From Holophaga sp. (lineage in GTDB: Bacteria; Acidobacteriota; Holophagae; Holophagales; Holophagaceae), in assembly GCA_016715205.1 (NCBI GenBank), contig JADKBC010000002.1:124001-188000 (forward strand): DNA of 64,000 nucleotides, in the 5' to 3' direction. The translations under genes and the position numbers were made by a program. This document shows positions 7,839-16,750 of this stretch, in pieces; the first letter of the stretch is position 1; every line of letters starts with the position of its first letter. Below the pieces are notes generated by a model, which had not been told where the DNA came from, made no database searches, and was given only the letters and a program-made list of their open reading frames with translations.

Positions 7839-9053
7839 ATGGTGCAACCCGCCGTACTTCTCGGTCTGGATCTCGGAGCAAGCAAAGTCGTCGCTGTCAT
7901 CGCGGTTCAGGAAGAAGGGGGCGGACTCAGCGTCACCGGAGCCAGCATCGCCAGTTCCGATGGCGGCATCCGCCAAGGCGAAATCACGGATATCAATCTC
8001 ACTGCGGCAGCGGTCATCCGCGTGGTGGAAGAAGCCATGCGCACGGCAGGGCAGACTTCCCTGAGCGGTATCCGCGTTTCTGTGGATGGCATCCAGTTCA
8101 AGGGTGAGAACCTCCGCGATTCCATCACCATTTCCAACCCCGATCGTGTGATCACTATGGCGGATCGGGACCGCGTCATGGAGCAGGCCACCAACGCCTG
8201 CAAACTGGCGAAGGAAGAGACCGTCCTGCACCGCATTCCGCAAATGTTTCACATCAAGGGCCAGCGCGAGATCAAGAACCCCGTGAACATGGTGGGCGAC
8301 ACGCTGGAAGCGGAAATCCGCATCATCGTGGCACCGGGCTCGGTGCTGGAAAACATCCATCGCGCCATGCAACTTTCTTCGCTCCAGGGCGCCACGCTGA
8401 TCTATTCGCCCCTGGCCAGTGCCGAGGCCGTGCTATCGCGGGAAGACGCGGAGAACGGGGCCGTGGTGGTGGACATCGGCGATCAGCTTACCCATGTGGG
8501 GGTCTTTGTCCGCGGCTCACTCTGTCATTCGGCGGTGATTCCCATCGGCGGGCAGCACTTCACCAAGGATCTGGAAATCACGAAACATCTGGGCGGCATC
8601 AGCGTAGCCGAGCGCATCAAGCGCGTGTACGGCACGGCCCTGCCCACCCAGGTGGATCCTTCGGAGCAAATCGAACTGGAAGCCGAAGGCCGCATGGTGT
8701 CCCGCAAAGATCTGGCGGAAGTGCTGCATGCCCGTGCCATCGAACTGCTCAACATGGTGCTGGCGGAAATCGGCCGCAGCGGCATGATTCACGAAATCCA
8801 CGGTGGTGTGCATCTGGTTGGCGGCGGCGCGCTGCTGCCCCATCTGCCCATCCTGGCCCAGAACATTTTGGGCCGTCCGCGCGTGGTGCTCGGCAAGGTT
8901 GCCGGGATCCAAGGGCTGCCGCAGGTCATGGGCAACCCGCTCTACACCAATGCCCTAGGCGCCGTGAAATCCCTTCACCGGGACATGAACGATGCCTCCG
9001 GGCGCACCCGCAGCTCAGGCGGGTTTCTCGATAAATTCAAAAAATGGCTTTGA
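7839..9053 (+). CDS. ftsA: cell division protein FtsA (actin-like)
   Basis: 404 residues. Actin-fold nucleotide motifs are visible: LGLDLGASKVVAVI (phosphate 1), VVVDIGDQLTHVGVF (phosphate 2, about residue 210) and VHLVGGGALLPHLP (adenosine motif, about 327). The C-terminal GGFLDKFKKWL is an amphipathic helix typical of the FtsA membrane anchor. FtsA binds ATP, polymerises and tethers the FtsZ C-terminal tail to the membrane. The ATG at 7839 is chosen because of the ribosome site AGGAATTAGGA; the frame stays open further upstream. ftsZ follows after 17 bases. Confidence 0.95.
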   Translation: MVQPAVLLGLDLGASKVVAVIAVQEEGGGLSVTGASIASSDGGIRQGEITDINLTAAAVIRVVEEAMRTAGQTSLSGIRVSVDGIQFKGENLRDSITISNPDRVITMADRDRVMEQATNACKLAKEETVLHRIPQMFHIKGQREIKNPVNMVGDTLEAEIRIIVAPGSVLENIHRAMQLSSLQGATLIYSPLASAEAVLSREDAENGAVVVDIGDQLTHVGVFVRGSLCHSAVIPIGGQHFTKDLEITKHLGGISVAERIKRVYGTALPTQVDPSEQIELEAEGRMVSRKDLAEVLHARAIELLNMVLAEIGRSGMIHEIHGGVHLVGGGALLPHLPILAQNILGRPRVVLGKVAGIQGLPQVMGNPLYTNALGAVKSLHRDMNDASGRTRSSGGFLDKFKKWL

Positions 9054-9070
9054 TGTTCGACGGAGTGTTC

Positions 9071-10297
9071 ATGTCCGAAGTTCCCTTCCTTCCCAGTCCC
9101 GTGCATCTTCCCGGCGCCAACATCAAGGTGGTGGGCGTGGGTGGCGCTGGCTGCAATGCGCTGGATCGCATGATCCAGAGCGGTGTGACGGGCGTGCAGC
9201 TCATCGCCATGAACACGGATCAACAGAGCCTCGCCACCAGCCAGGCCCACGTGAAGATTCCGCTGGGGCCCATGAGCATGCGTGGTCTCGGCGCAGGCGG
9301 CAATGCGGAACGCGGCAACCTGGCGGCGGAAGAAAGCCGCGAAGAGATTCTGGCCAGCCTGCAAGGGGCAGACATGGTCTTCATCACCGCTGGCATGGGG
9401 GGTGGCACCGGCACTGGCGCGGCGCCCATCGTGGCCAGCTGTGCTCGGGAAATGGGCGCCCTCACCGTGGCCGTGGTGCTCACGCCCTTCGGTTGGGAAG
9501 GGCCCGGCAAGGCCATCAAAGCGGGAGTTGGCCTCGATAATTTGCGGGACACTGCCGACACCGTGATCGTGGTTTCCAACGAACGTCTACTCGCACTCTG
9601 CGACCGCAACGTGAAAACGAAAGAGGCTTTCCGCGTGGCGGATGGCGTATTGATCCAGGGCGTGCGCGGGATCACGGATCTCATCCTGCATCCCGGCACC
9701 CTCAACGGCGATTTCGCCGATGTGGAAGCCGTGCTGCGCAATGGGCGCGAAGCCCTCATCGGCACCGGTCAGGGGCGCGGTGAAGAGGCCATCCTCGATG
9801 CGCTGCAAAAGGCGCTCGACTGCCCGTTACTGGAACGCGCCGCCACGGGCATCGCCTCCCAGGTCATCGTGTCCATCACGGCCGATTGGGATCGGGTGGA
9901 ACTCACTGCCGTGCAGACCGCCATGCGGTTCCTGCAGGAGCACTACCAGGGTCAGGCCGATATCAAGCTCTGTCAGGTGGAAGCGCCGGAACTGGAAGAC
10001 AAGGCCCTCGTCACCGTGCTGGCTTCGGGCTTCGAGTTTGATGCCGAGCCCGCCCATGCGCCCGCCTATGGCCACTCCCAGCGGGACCTTGCCGTGCAGT
10101 CGGCGCCCGTGCCCAAGATCAACACGGGCCCTATTTATGGCGAAGTGCCCGCCAACCCCGAATATCCGGTGCCCGCCACCCCCACGCGGCTTTTGCCCCA
10201 GGGCCCCACGCCCAGCGGCGAAGTGCTGGGCATGGGCGATGATCTCCATGTGCCGGCCATCATTCGAATGACCCAGGGACGCTTGGGGATCGAGTAG
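9071..10297 (+). CDS. ftsZ: cell division GTPase FtsZ
   Basis: 408 residues. The tubulin signature GGGTGTGAAPIVA is at about residue 111. The N-terminal nucleotide strand reads KVVGVGGAGCNALDRM and the T7 synergy loop LNGDFADVEAVL supplies catalytic acids to the neighbouring subunit. A proline-rich linker (about 340-390) leads to the C-terminal tail DDLHVPAIIRM, which binds FtsA. FtsZ forms the cytokinetic ring at mid-cell. The ATG at 9071 gives the usual short N-terminus. It is last in ftsQ-ftsA-ftsZ and converges on the minus-strand gene that ends nine bases later. Confidence 0.98.
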   Translation: MSEVPFLPSPVHLPGANIKVVGVGGAGCNALDRMIQSGVTGVQLIAMNTDQQSLATSQAHVKIPLGPMSMRGLGAGGNAERGNLAAEESREEILASLQGADMVFITAGMGGGTGTGAAPIVASCAREMGALTVAVVLTPFGWEGPGKAIKAGVGLDNLRDTADTVIVVSNERLLALCDRNVKTKEAFRVADGVLIQGVRGITDLILHPGTLNGDFADVEAVLRNGREALIGTGQGRGEEAILDALQKALDCPLLERAATGIASQVIVSITADWDRVELTAVQTAMRFLQEHYQGQADIKLCQVEAPELEDKALVTVLASGFEFDAEPAHAPAYGHSQRDLAVQSAPVPKINTGPIYGEVPANPEYPVPATPTRLLPQGPTPSGEVLGMGDDLHVPAIIRMTQGRLGIE

Positions 10298-10306
10298 GTT
10301 GAAAAA

Positions 10307-10651
10307 TCAGGGCTGCATCAAGCGCACGAAACGACCTTCCGTGAGCTTCAACAGGAACTGCGCGGTGCGTTCATCGGCGGGTTCCACCTTCTCGCCGAAG
10401 GCTAGGCGCAGGATCTCCACCAGTTCATAGCCCGTGCGGGCGCCATCCATGTGGGCCCACAGACAGGTGCCCACGGCGTCGAGCTTGACCTTGAAATGGG
10501 GGCGCCGGAGCAGGCGTTGGAACCACTGCAATCGAGGGCTCAAAAACTTAGGGCGCAGTAGGGTGAAGAGATCATCCTCGCGCACCACATGCGCCACAGC
10601 CCGTTCCGGGATGGCGCTCAGCATGTCATTCAGGGTCGTGGGTGTGGTCAT
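10307..10651 (-). CDS. PqqD-like (RRE-fold) family protein
   Basis: 114 residues. The C-terminal half fits the PqqD winged-helix pattern: VKLDAVGTCLWAHMDGARTGYELVEILR, then an acidic helix with FGEKVEPADERTAQFLLKL (both only landmarks). PqqD-like domains bind precursor peptides of ribosomally made natural products, but many stand-alone copies have no known partner. No radical SAM enzyme or precursor peptide is nearby. The ATG at 10651 is preferred to an upstream TTG at 10681, which falls inside a terminator hairpin. It converges on ftsZ. Its function here is unknown. Confidence 0.65.
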   Translation of the reverse strand: MTTPTTLNDMLSAIPERAVAHVVREDDLFTLLRPKFLSPRLQWFQRLLRRPHFKVKLDAVGTCLWAHMDGARTGYELVEILRLAFGEKVEPADERTAQFLLKLTEGRFVRLMQP

Positions 10652-10674
10652 GGGTATCTCGTGTTTGGAACCAA

Positions 10675-10706
10675 TGAACAAGGGCCCCGTTCGGGGCCCT
10701 TGTTCA
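10675..10706 (-). terminator. hairpin terminator downstream of the OPT transporter gene
   Basis: A perfect 14-bp stem (tgaacaagggcccc with its complement) encloses the loop gttc. It lies 12 bases after the stop codon of the minus-strand OPT gene and before the PqqD-like gene on the same strand. The T tract after the stem on the minus strand is short (TTGGTT), so termination may be partial. Confidence 0.65.
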
Positions 10707-10717
10707 GCAAAGGGGCC

Positions 10718-12847
10718 TTAGGCCTTGGGCGGCGCAGGCGCGTCGGCGGGGCCGGGGTCGCGCATGGGCACGATGATCAGGATCAGGGCAATGATCGCCA
10801 GGATGATCAGGCTGATGAAGAACATGCCCGGGCTCTTGATGATCGAGTAGTTGATGTTCTTGGCGGCGAGCCCCGCGAAGATCAGGCCCACCAGGGCTTC
10901 ACCCGCGATGAGACCCGCAGCCACCAGCACGCCACTGTTCTCCACGCGGATCTTCTGGGCATCGCTGAGCCCCTTCTTCTTGCCAAGGATTTCAACAATG
11001 CCCTTGATGCAGCCACCGAGGAAGATGGCAAAGGTGGTTTCCAGGGGCAGATACATGCCTACGGACACGAGCATCGGGCTCTTCACCTGCATGAGTACAA
11101 ACCCAATGCCCATGAGCATGCCCACGACAATGAGGGCCCAAGGCATGCGCCCTTCCACGATGCCGCGGCTGAGCATGGCCATTAGGCCCGCCTGGGGCGC
11201 TGCGAGGCGGGAACTGCCGAAGCCCGCATCCTGGAGTTTCAGGACTTCCTTCTTAGTCTCGGGATCCAGCACTTTCACCTGCTCCAGGGTGTATTCCTTC
11301 TGGAGGTCGGTGCGGGTGCCGGAGTAGGTCACCACCTGCACCTGGGCCGCCTGGCGGCTATCGATTTCCTTGGCGGCGGCAATGTTGATATCGCCCATGT
11401 GGAGATAGGCCAAGGGGATGAACAGCAGGCTGGCCGCGAGCACAACGCCGAAGATATCGCCCACCTGCATGCGCCAGGGGGTGCCGCCCAGGATATGGCC
11501 GGCCTTGAGATCCTGCAGCATTTCGCCCGCCACACCGCTGCTGACGCAGACGATGGCGGCCACCCCGAGCACGGCGGCGATGCCGCTGTTGCCCTTGACG
11601 CCCAACATCACCATCACGAGGGCGGTGATGACAAGGGCCGTCAGGGTGAGGCCGGACATGGGGTTATTGGATGAGCCGATGATGCCCACCAGGTAGCCCG
11701 AAACCGCAGCGAAGAAGAAGCCGAGAATCACGGCCAGCAGGGCCGCCACGAAGGCCACCATGAAGTTCGTCTTGAAAATGAAGGCGGCGATGAGGAAAGT
11801 GCACAGCGCCGCAACGGCCACGCCGATCAGCAGCCAGTTGAAGGGGATGTCCTGATTGACGCGATCCACCGTGTGTTCGCCGGAGGCGGCCTTCTTTACA
11901 TCGCCGATGGAACGTTTGAGGCCCGTGATGAGGCTCTTGCGCATGCGGAATAGGGTGGTGCAGGCGCCGACCAGCATGCCGCCGATGGCGATGGGCTTGA
12001 CGATGTTCTGCCAGACGCTGGTGGAAAGCACCATCCAGTCCGCCATGGAGGCGTCCGCAGGCATGGATGCAGGGGCCAGGAAGTAGGTGATCATGGGCAC
12101 CAGCAGGCCCCAGGCGATCACGCCACCGGCGAAGTTGAGGGCACCAAGCTGGGGGCCAATGATGTAGCCTACGCCCATGTAGGCGGGGCTGATGCCGGGG
12201 GAGGTCAGCAGGATGCCGCCCTTGGCGACCGCGGCCTTGCCCTTTTCCATGAGGGTGAAGGCAGCGTCCTTGAAGGGGATGAACTGCTTCCAGGACGTGC
12301 TGTAGAGGCTGAGCTGGTTGAGGATCTGGATGAAACCGCCGAAGGCCATGGCCCCAAAGAGCAGGGCCGTGCCACCGCCCGAACCCTGGCCCGCCTTGTG
12401 GATTTCAGCGGCAGCCACGCTTTCGGGGTAGGGCAGTTCGGCGTCTTCCACCATCACGCGGCGCAGCAGGGCCACGAACATGATGCCCAGTAGACCGCCG
12501 CTGAACATGATGAAGGCGGAGGTCATGTAGTGCTTGGGCGTGAAGAATTCGGACCACAGGCCGCTGATGACGAAGGCCGGAATGGTGAAGACGGCGCCCG
12601 CGGCGACGCTCTCACCGATGCTGCCCACGGTTCGGGCCATATTCTCTTCCAGGATGGTGCCCTTCAGGAGCTTGATGAGGGCCATGCCGATGACCGCCGC
12701 CGGGTAGGTGGCGGCGATGGTCATGCCCGCCTTGAGGCCCAGGTAGGCATTGGCGGCCCCCAGGACGATGCAAAGCACCAAGCCGATGAAGACCGCCCGG
12801 AAGGAGAACTCTTTTAAGTTCTGGTCACTGGGGACGAAGGGTTGCAT
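10718..12847 (-). CDS. OPT family oligopeptide transporter
   Basis: 709 residues with about 15 hydrophobic segments. The N-terminal pattern KEFSFRAVFIGLVLCIVLGAANAYLGLKAG and the EENMARTVGSIGESVAAGAVFTIPAF block (landmarks) are typical of prokaryotic OPT proteins. The family imports small peptides, modified peptides or metal chelates across the inner membrane by proton coupling; the substrate cannot be told from sequence. The ATG at 12847 has the ribosome site GGGAGAT. The gene is divergent from the trmH-like gene, with 127 bases between starts. Confidence 0.9.
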   Translation of the reverse strand: MQPFVPSDQNLKEFSFRAVFIGLVLCIVLGAANAYLGLKAGMTIAATYPAAVIGMALIKLLKGTILEENMARTVGSIGESVAAGAVFTIPAFVISGLWSEFFTPKHYMTSAFIMFSGGLLGIMFVALLRRVMVEDAELPYPESVAAAEIHKAGQGSGGGTALLFGAMAFGGFIQILNQLSLYSTSWKQFIPFKDAAFTLMEKGKAAVAKGGILLTSPGISPAYMGVGYIIGPQLGALNFAGGVIAWGLLVPMITYFLAPASMPADASMADWMVLSTSVWQNIVKPIAIGGMLVGACTTLFRMRKSLITGLKRSIGDVKKAASGEHTVDRVNQDIPFNWLLIGVAVAALCTFLIAAFIFKTNFMVAFVAALLAVILGFFFAAVSGYLVGIIGSSNNPMSGLTLTALVITALVMVMLGVKGNSGIAAVLGVAAIVCVSSGVAGEMLQDLKAGHILGGTPWRMQVGDIFGVVLAASLLFIPLAYLHMGDINIAAAKEIDSRQAAQVQVVTYSGTRTDLQKEYTLEQVKVLDPETKKEVLKLQDAGFGSSRLAAPQAGLMAMLSRGIVEGRMPWALIVVGMLMGIGFVLMQVKSPMLVSVGMYLPLETTFAIFLGGCIKGIVEILGKKKGLSDAQKIRVENSGVLVAAGLIAGEALVGLIFAGLAAKNINYSIIKSPGMFFISLIILAIIALILIIVPMRDPGPADAPAPPKA

Positions 12848-12940
12848 GCAGATCTCCCTAAAGGTGGATGACAAAGCGAATACCGACACAAACCAGGCTG
12901 GTTTCCGAGTGGTCCTTCATTCTCTCCACAGAAGAGGCAC

Positions 12941-12968
12941 TTTCCAAACCCTTTTGCCCGCGTACTCT
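12941..12968 (+). promoter_or_regulatory. candidate leaderless promoter of the trmH-lnt-maf operon
   Basis: TTTCCA (12941-12946) and TACTCT (12963-12968) are spaced by 16 bases. The -10 box ends six bases before the ATG at 12975, with ggacag between and no ribosome site. This is the same spacing as at ftsQ and at 31795. Confidence 0.45.
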
Positions 12969-12974
12969 GGACAG

Positions 12975-13739
12975 ATGCCTACACCTCTCCTTCTCACCAG
13001 CCGGGCCAACCCACGCTTTAAGTCGATCCTCGCGCAGATCGCCGCCAGTGGCCCCAAGCGCACGCACACACTGCTCTTGGGCGCGAAGCTCATCGAAGCC
13101 TGGGCCGAGGCCCGGGGAGCCGCGGCGGGGCGCCTTCAGCCTGCCCTATGGATGCGGCTGGAAGGCGAAAAGGCCCACCCCCTGGAACGAGAGCTGGGCG
13201 TGAACGTGCTCGAACTGGGGGAAACCCTGATGCGCGATCTGGGCGACGCGGGCAGCCCTTCCTCCCACGCACTCCTGGTGGAAGTGGGGCCGGAGCCTGA
13301 GGGGCCGCTGCCCGAGCGGGTCATCGTGCCCTGGGCCATCCAGGATCCTGGCAACCTCGGGGCAGTGCTGCGCAGTGCCGCGGCCTTCGGGTTTGATCTG
13401 GCCCTCTTGGGACCTGGATGCGCCGACCCCTTCAGCCCCAAAGCCCTGCGGGGTTCCATGGGGGCCGCCTTCTTGATGCCTGTGCGTCGCTTCAGCCAGT
13501 TGCCTTTGGACGAGGGGCGCTGGTACGCGCTCCATGGTGCACCCCAGGCTATCCCCCTGGCCGAAGCCGATCTCCGGAACCCGCTGCGCCTTCTGGTGGG
13601 CAACGAAGGCCACGGCTGGCGAGCTACCGATTTGCCGGAGACCGTGCGTTTCCTGGCCATTCCCATGGAGGGCATTGAGAGCCTCAACGCTGCGGTGGCT
13701 GCGGGCATCGCCTGCTATGAAACGGCGCGGAGGGCGTAA
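12975..13739 (+). CDS. TrmH/SpoU family RNA 2'-O-methyltransferase
   Basis: 254 residues. The N-terminal part, with SRANPRFKSILAQI, is a short substrate-binding domain. The C-terminal SPOUT domain has motif 1 DPGNLGAVLRSAAAFG (about residue 120), motif 2 LLVGNEGHGW (about 207) and motif 3 ESLNAAVAAGIACYE at the end. These deep-knot enzymes methylate a ribose 2'-OH of rRNA or tRNA using SAM. The exact target cannot be assigned. The stop overlaps the lnt start by one base (TAATG), so it leads a trmH-lnt-maf operon. Confidence 0.9.
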   Translation: MPTPLLLTSRANPRFKSILAQIAASGPKRTHTLLLGAKLIEAWAEARGAAAGRLQPALWMRLEGEKAHPLERELGVNVLELGETLMRDLGDAGSPSSHALLVEVGPEPEGPLPERVIVPWAIQDPGNLGAVLRSAAAFGFDLALLGPGCADPFSPKALRGSMGAAFLMPVRRFSQLPLDEGRWYALHGAPQAIPLAEADLRNPLRLLVGNEGHGWRATDLPETVRFLAIPMEGIESLNAAVAAGIACYETARRA

Positions 13740-15274
13740 TGACCGTTGAAAGCCGAGGCACTATCGTTGTCCTGCTTCGCCGCAGTGCGGAAGCCGGGGT
13801 GTTGGGCCTGCTCTTCATGCTGGCCTTCCGTTTTCCCGCTGCCTCCGGCTGGGGCTTTCTGGAAGCCGCCATGGCCTTTCTGTTTCCGGCCTTGGTCTTC
13901 GATGCGGTCTTCAAGGGGCGGAATCCCGGCTGGCTCTTCCTGGCCTTTCTGGCGGGCTTCGCGCTGCTTTTCCACTGGGTACCCGCCACGCTGGAAGCGA
14001 AAGGCCCCTTGCCACCAGTGGTGGCGATGACGGCCGCCCTGCTGCTGGCAGCCTGGGAAGCCTTGGGGTTCCTGGGTGTCGTGATCCTTGCCCGCTGGGC
14101 CTTCCGGCGCTCTGGTCCCTGGGCTGGGGCGGTGGCGGCAGCCTTGGGCATCGCCGCGTGGGAGGTTCTGGGCTTCCACGTCTATCCCTGGAATTGGGGC
14201 GCGGCCTTGGGTGGGCTGCCCTGGCTGGCGCGCAGCGCGGCCTTTGTGGGCGCCCATGGCCTTTCCGCATGGTGTTGGGGTTGCGGCGCACTCTTCGCAG
14301 GCCTCCTGGCCTCAGCGGCCCCGGCCCGGCGCATTCTCAAGGTGCCTGCCGCCTGGTTGGCCTTGCCGGTGGCACTTTCAGTTGCCTGGTTTTTGCTACC
14401 TCGGGGGACCGAAAAGCGTGTGGATGTGGTGATGGTGCAGCCCAATTTCGAACCGGGGGTGCGGGGCCCGGGCATGGAACAAGCCATGTGGGCCCGCACC
14501 GATGCCATCCTCGCCCGGGAACACCTACCGCACCCAGGTGTGGCCACGGTGGTGCTGTGGCCTGAAAGCTCGGTGCTAGGCCGGGATGACCGCCACCCCA
14601 GCCTGCGCCTGCAGGATGAGGCGCTGAAGCGCAACGTGGCGTGGTTGTTCGGAACGGAAGGCGGCGCCCTCAACCTGGTGCGCGGCGAGGTGGCTGGGCG
14701 CGGTGCTTTCCTGCAGGGCAAGGTGGAACCCATGCCCTTTGGTGAGCGCATGCCGGGCCCCAAACCCGTGCGGCAGTGGCTGGAAACACACCTGAACCTT
14801 TACTCCCAGGAACCGGGAGAGCTGTCCCGCACCAGCAGTTTTTCCATGCCCACACCCCAGGGGGAATTGCGCATCCATCCCCTCATCTGCAGCGAGGCGC
14901 TGATTCCATTGCGGGTGGCGCAGGGCCTGAGCTTGGCTAGTGGTGATTTGCTCACGAACCACACCAACGATGGGTGGTTTGAAAAGAGCATCGCCACGGA
15001 TCTTCATGCTGCGCAGATTCGTCTGCGCGCCGTGGAAGCGGGGGTGCCCCTGGTGCGGGCCACCTTGACGGGCAAGTCGGGGCTGTTCCGGGAAGACGGG
15101 AGCTGGGACCTTTGGGGCGAGCCCCGCAGCGAAGGCGCGTATGCTTTCTCCCTGGCCTGGCGTCCACGTTGGACACCGGCCCGAAGCCCCTGGACGATCT
15201 GGGGCGTGTTGATTGGCCTGGGTGCAACAACCCTCGTGCTAGTGAAGAAAAAGCAACCGAGTCAAGCCGCATGA
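13739..15274 (+). CDS. lnt: apolipoprotein N-acyltransferase
   Basis: 511 residues. About seven N-terminal membrane helices are followed by a periplasmic nitrilase-like domain and one final helix (WGVLIGLGATTLVLV). The expected Glu-Lys-Cys triad is visible as LWPESSV (Glu near 277), LQGKVEPMPFGER (Lys near 327) and PLICSEAL (Cys near 384), with NHTNDGWF after it. Lnt adds the third acyl chain to the N-terminal Cys of lipoproteins, the last maturation step before Lol sorting, which indicates an outer membrane. Start and stop overlap both neighbours (TAATG and ATGA). Confidence 0.95.
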   Translation: MTVESRGTIVVLLRRSAEAGVLGLLFMLAFRFPAASGWGFLEAAMAFLFPALVFDAVFKGRNPGWLFLAFLAGFALLFHWVPATLEAKGPLPPVVAMTAALLLAAWEALGFLGVVILARWAFRRSGPWAGAVAAALGIAAWEVLGFHVYPWNWGAALGGLPWLARSAAFVGAHGLSAWCWGCGALFAGLLASAAPARRILKVPAAWLALPVALSVAWFLLPRGTEKRVDVVMVQPNFEPGVRGPGMEQAMWARTDAILAREHLPHPGVATVVLWPESSVLGRDDRHPSLRLQDEALKRNVAWLFGTEGGALNLVRGEVAGRGAFLQGKVEPMPFGERMPGPKPVRQWLETHLNLYSQEPGELSRTSSFSMPTPQGELRIHPLICSEALIPLRVAQGLSLASGDLLTNHTNDGWFEKSIATDLHAAQIRLRAVEAGVPLVRATLTGKSGLFREDGSWDLWGEPRSEGAYAFSLAWRPRWTPARSPWTIWGVLIGLGATTLVLVKKKQPSQAA

Positions 15275-15885
15275 GCCCCGACGAGCACACCCTGTTCCAT
15301 GCACCGCCCATCCTGGCTTCGGCCTCACCCCGCCGTCGTCAATGGATGGAGGCTCTGCAGATTCCCTTCGAAGTGTGGGCCCCGGAGGTGGATGAAACCC
15401 CCTTTGCCAATGAAGATCCCGAGCGGATGGTGGAGCGCTTGGCCCGGGCCAAGGCCGAGATCGTGGCCATGGTGAATCCGGGCCGTTGGGTGATTGCGGC
15501 CGACACCACGGTGGCAGTGGATCATCACGTGTTGGGCAAGCCCGAAGACGAAGCCGATGCCGCCCGCATGATGGGGCTCATCCAGGGGCGCCGGCACGAG
15601 GTACACACCGGCCTTTGCCTGCGTCGAGATCAGGAAATCTACAGCTTTGTGGACACCGCCGAAGTGCACTTGCGGCATGTGAGCGATGCCCGGGCCCGCT
15701 GGTACGCCAGCACCGGGGAACCCCTGGACAAGGCAGGTGGCTATGCGGCCCAGGGCATCGCCGCCTTCTTCATCGAGCGCATCGATGGAAGCTTCGCCAC
15801 CGTCATGGGTTTCCCCGTGGAACGCTTTTCCGAGTTGGTGTCGCGGCTTGGGCTGCTGCAGAGCTGGCTGGGCATGCCGCAGTAG
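15271..15885 (+). CDS. maf: Maf family nucleotide pyrophosphatase
   Basis: 204 residues. It shows the N-terminal LASASPRRRQWMEAL, the VDET element, AADTTVAVDHHVLGKP and the C-terminal KAGGYAAQGIAAFFIERIDG, all typical of Maf. Members hydrolyse dTTP/UTP or modified nucleotides to monophosphates and are linked to housecleaning and division control. It overlaps lnt by ATGA (15271-15274), so it is probably translated by coupling. A hairpin terminator follows at 15905. Confidence 0.92.
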   Translation: MSPDEHTLFHAPPILASASPRRRQWMEALQIPFEVWAPEVDETPFANEDPERMVERLARAKAEIVAMVNPGRWVIAADTTVAVDHHVLGKPEDEADAARMMGLIQGRRHEVHTGLCLRRDQEIYSFVDTAEVHLRHVSDARARWYASTGEPLDKAGGYAAQGIAAFFIERIDGSFATVMGFPVERFSELVSRLGLLQSWLGMPQ

Positions 15886-15904
15886 GAATGCGCGACAAAA
15901 AAAT

Positions 15905-15936
15905 CACCACCAAGGACTCTTGATGCCTTGGTGGTG
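15905..15936. terminator. bidirectional terminator hairpin between maf and a minus-strand gene
   Basis: An 11-bp perfect stem (caccaccaagg with its complement) has the loop actcttgatg. On the minus strand it is followed by GATTTTTTTG, a strong U tract, so it should terminate the gene ending at 15956. On the plus strand the tail tctcttgttg is weaker, for maf. The arm sequence resembles the hairpin at 48343. Confidence 0.75.
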
Positions 15937-15955
15937 TCTCTTGTTGGCAGCCGAG

Positions 15956-16741
15956 CTATTTCTTGACGAGCAGGGCTTTGATCTCGGCGGGGGGCTCGAA
16001 GGCACCTTCGGGGATCGGAGCATTGGCCGCCATAGAGTCGAGGGTAATGAGGATGACTTGGCCCGCGGCGGTGGTGACGATTTTGAAAGGAGCCAATAGG
16101 CCGTCCACCTTTCGGTAATCGCTCAACAGTAATTCGGCCGTGATCTCGCCCATGGCCGTTTTCACGGTGGAAACGGATTTGATCAAGAGGCCGCTTGTCT
16201 GGTCGTAGAAATTGGTGGTGGGTGAGCCCTGGTGAGGGGTCAGCTCGACCTTGAAGCAGACCTTGCCTTCCACGGTTTCGACGCCAAGGGTCTGGACCTG
16301 TTTGTAGATTTCTTTCCAGTTCTCTGAATGGAAATGGGCTTCACGGGCGGCGCTGATTTTTTCGTCGCCTTCCTTGATCTGAGGGCCTTGCATGGCGCTG
16401 AAGGCCCATGCCACCTTGCCATCGAAGCCTTCCTTCATTTTGCCTAGGCTCGGAAAATCGATTTCGGTGTAGCTGAGGTTGGGTTCGGCGCGGTAGAGGG
16501 TCATGGCCCCTTTCAGCCCCATGGCTGTGATTTCCATGGTGCCTTTGGCCACGGCGGTGCGCTGTTTGGCATAGATGGCCCGGCCGCCGGTGGCTTCGAT
16601 GTACTTTTCCATGAGTGTCTCGGCTTTTGGAAGCTGGGGCGCGGCGACAGCGGCGGCTTTCGGGGACTCCTGGGCGTTAAGGATGACGCTCGCGGCCATG
16701 ATGGCGGCGAGGGCAAAGGTGCGGTTGCGCGACAGGAACAT
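15956..16741 (-). CDS. secreted LolA/outer-membrane-lipoprotein-sorting-like protein
   Basis: 261 residues with an N-terminal signal peptide (RNRTFALAAIMAASVILNAQ), so exported. The mature part has the pattern of LolA/LolB-fold or DUF-type envelope proteins. It begins LMEKYIEATGGRAIYAKQRT, runs through beta strands such as GFDGKVAWAFSAMQGP and ETVEGKVCFKVELT, and contains YDQTSGLLIKSVSTV. Proteins like this are common in Acidobacteriota and are mostly uncharacterised. It follows the S41 protease after nine bases, so the two are probably co-transcribed and may act on the same envelope substrate. The function is not established. Confidence 0.6.
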   Translation of the reverse strand: MFLSRNRTFALAAIMAASVILNAQESPKAAAVAAPQLPKAETLMEKYIEATGGRAIYAKQRTAVAKGTMEITAMGLKGAMTLYRAEPNLSYTEIDFPSLGKMKEGFDGKVAWAFSAMQGPQIKEGDEKISAAREAHFHSENWKEIYKQVQTLGVETVEGKVCFKVELTPHQGSPTTNFYDQTSGLLIKSVSTVKTAMGEITAELLLSDYRKVDGLLAPFKIVTTAAGQVILITLDSMAANAPIPEGAFEPPAEIKALLVKK

Positions 16742-16750
16742 GGCTCCTCC

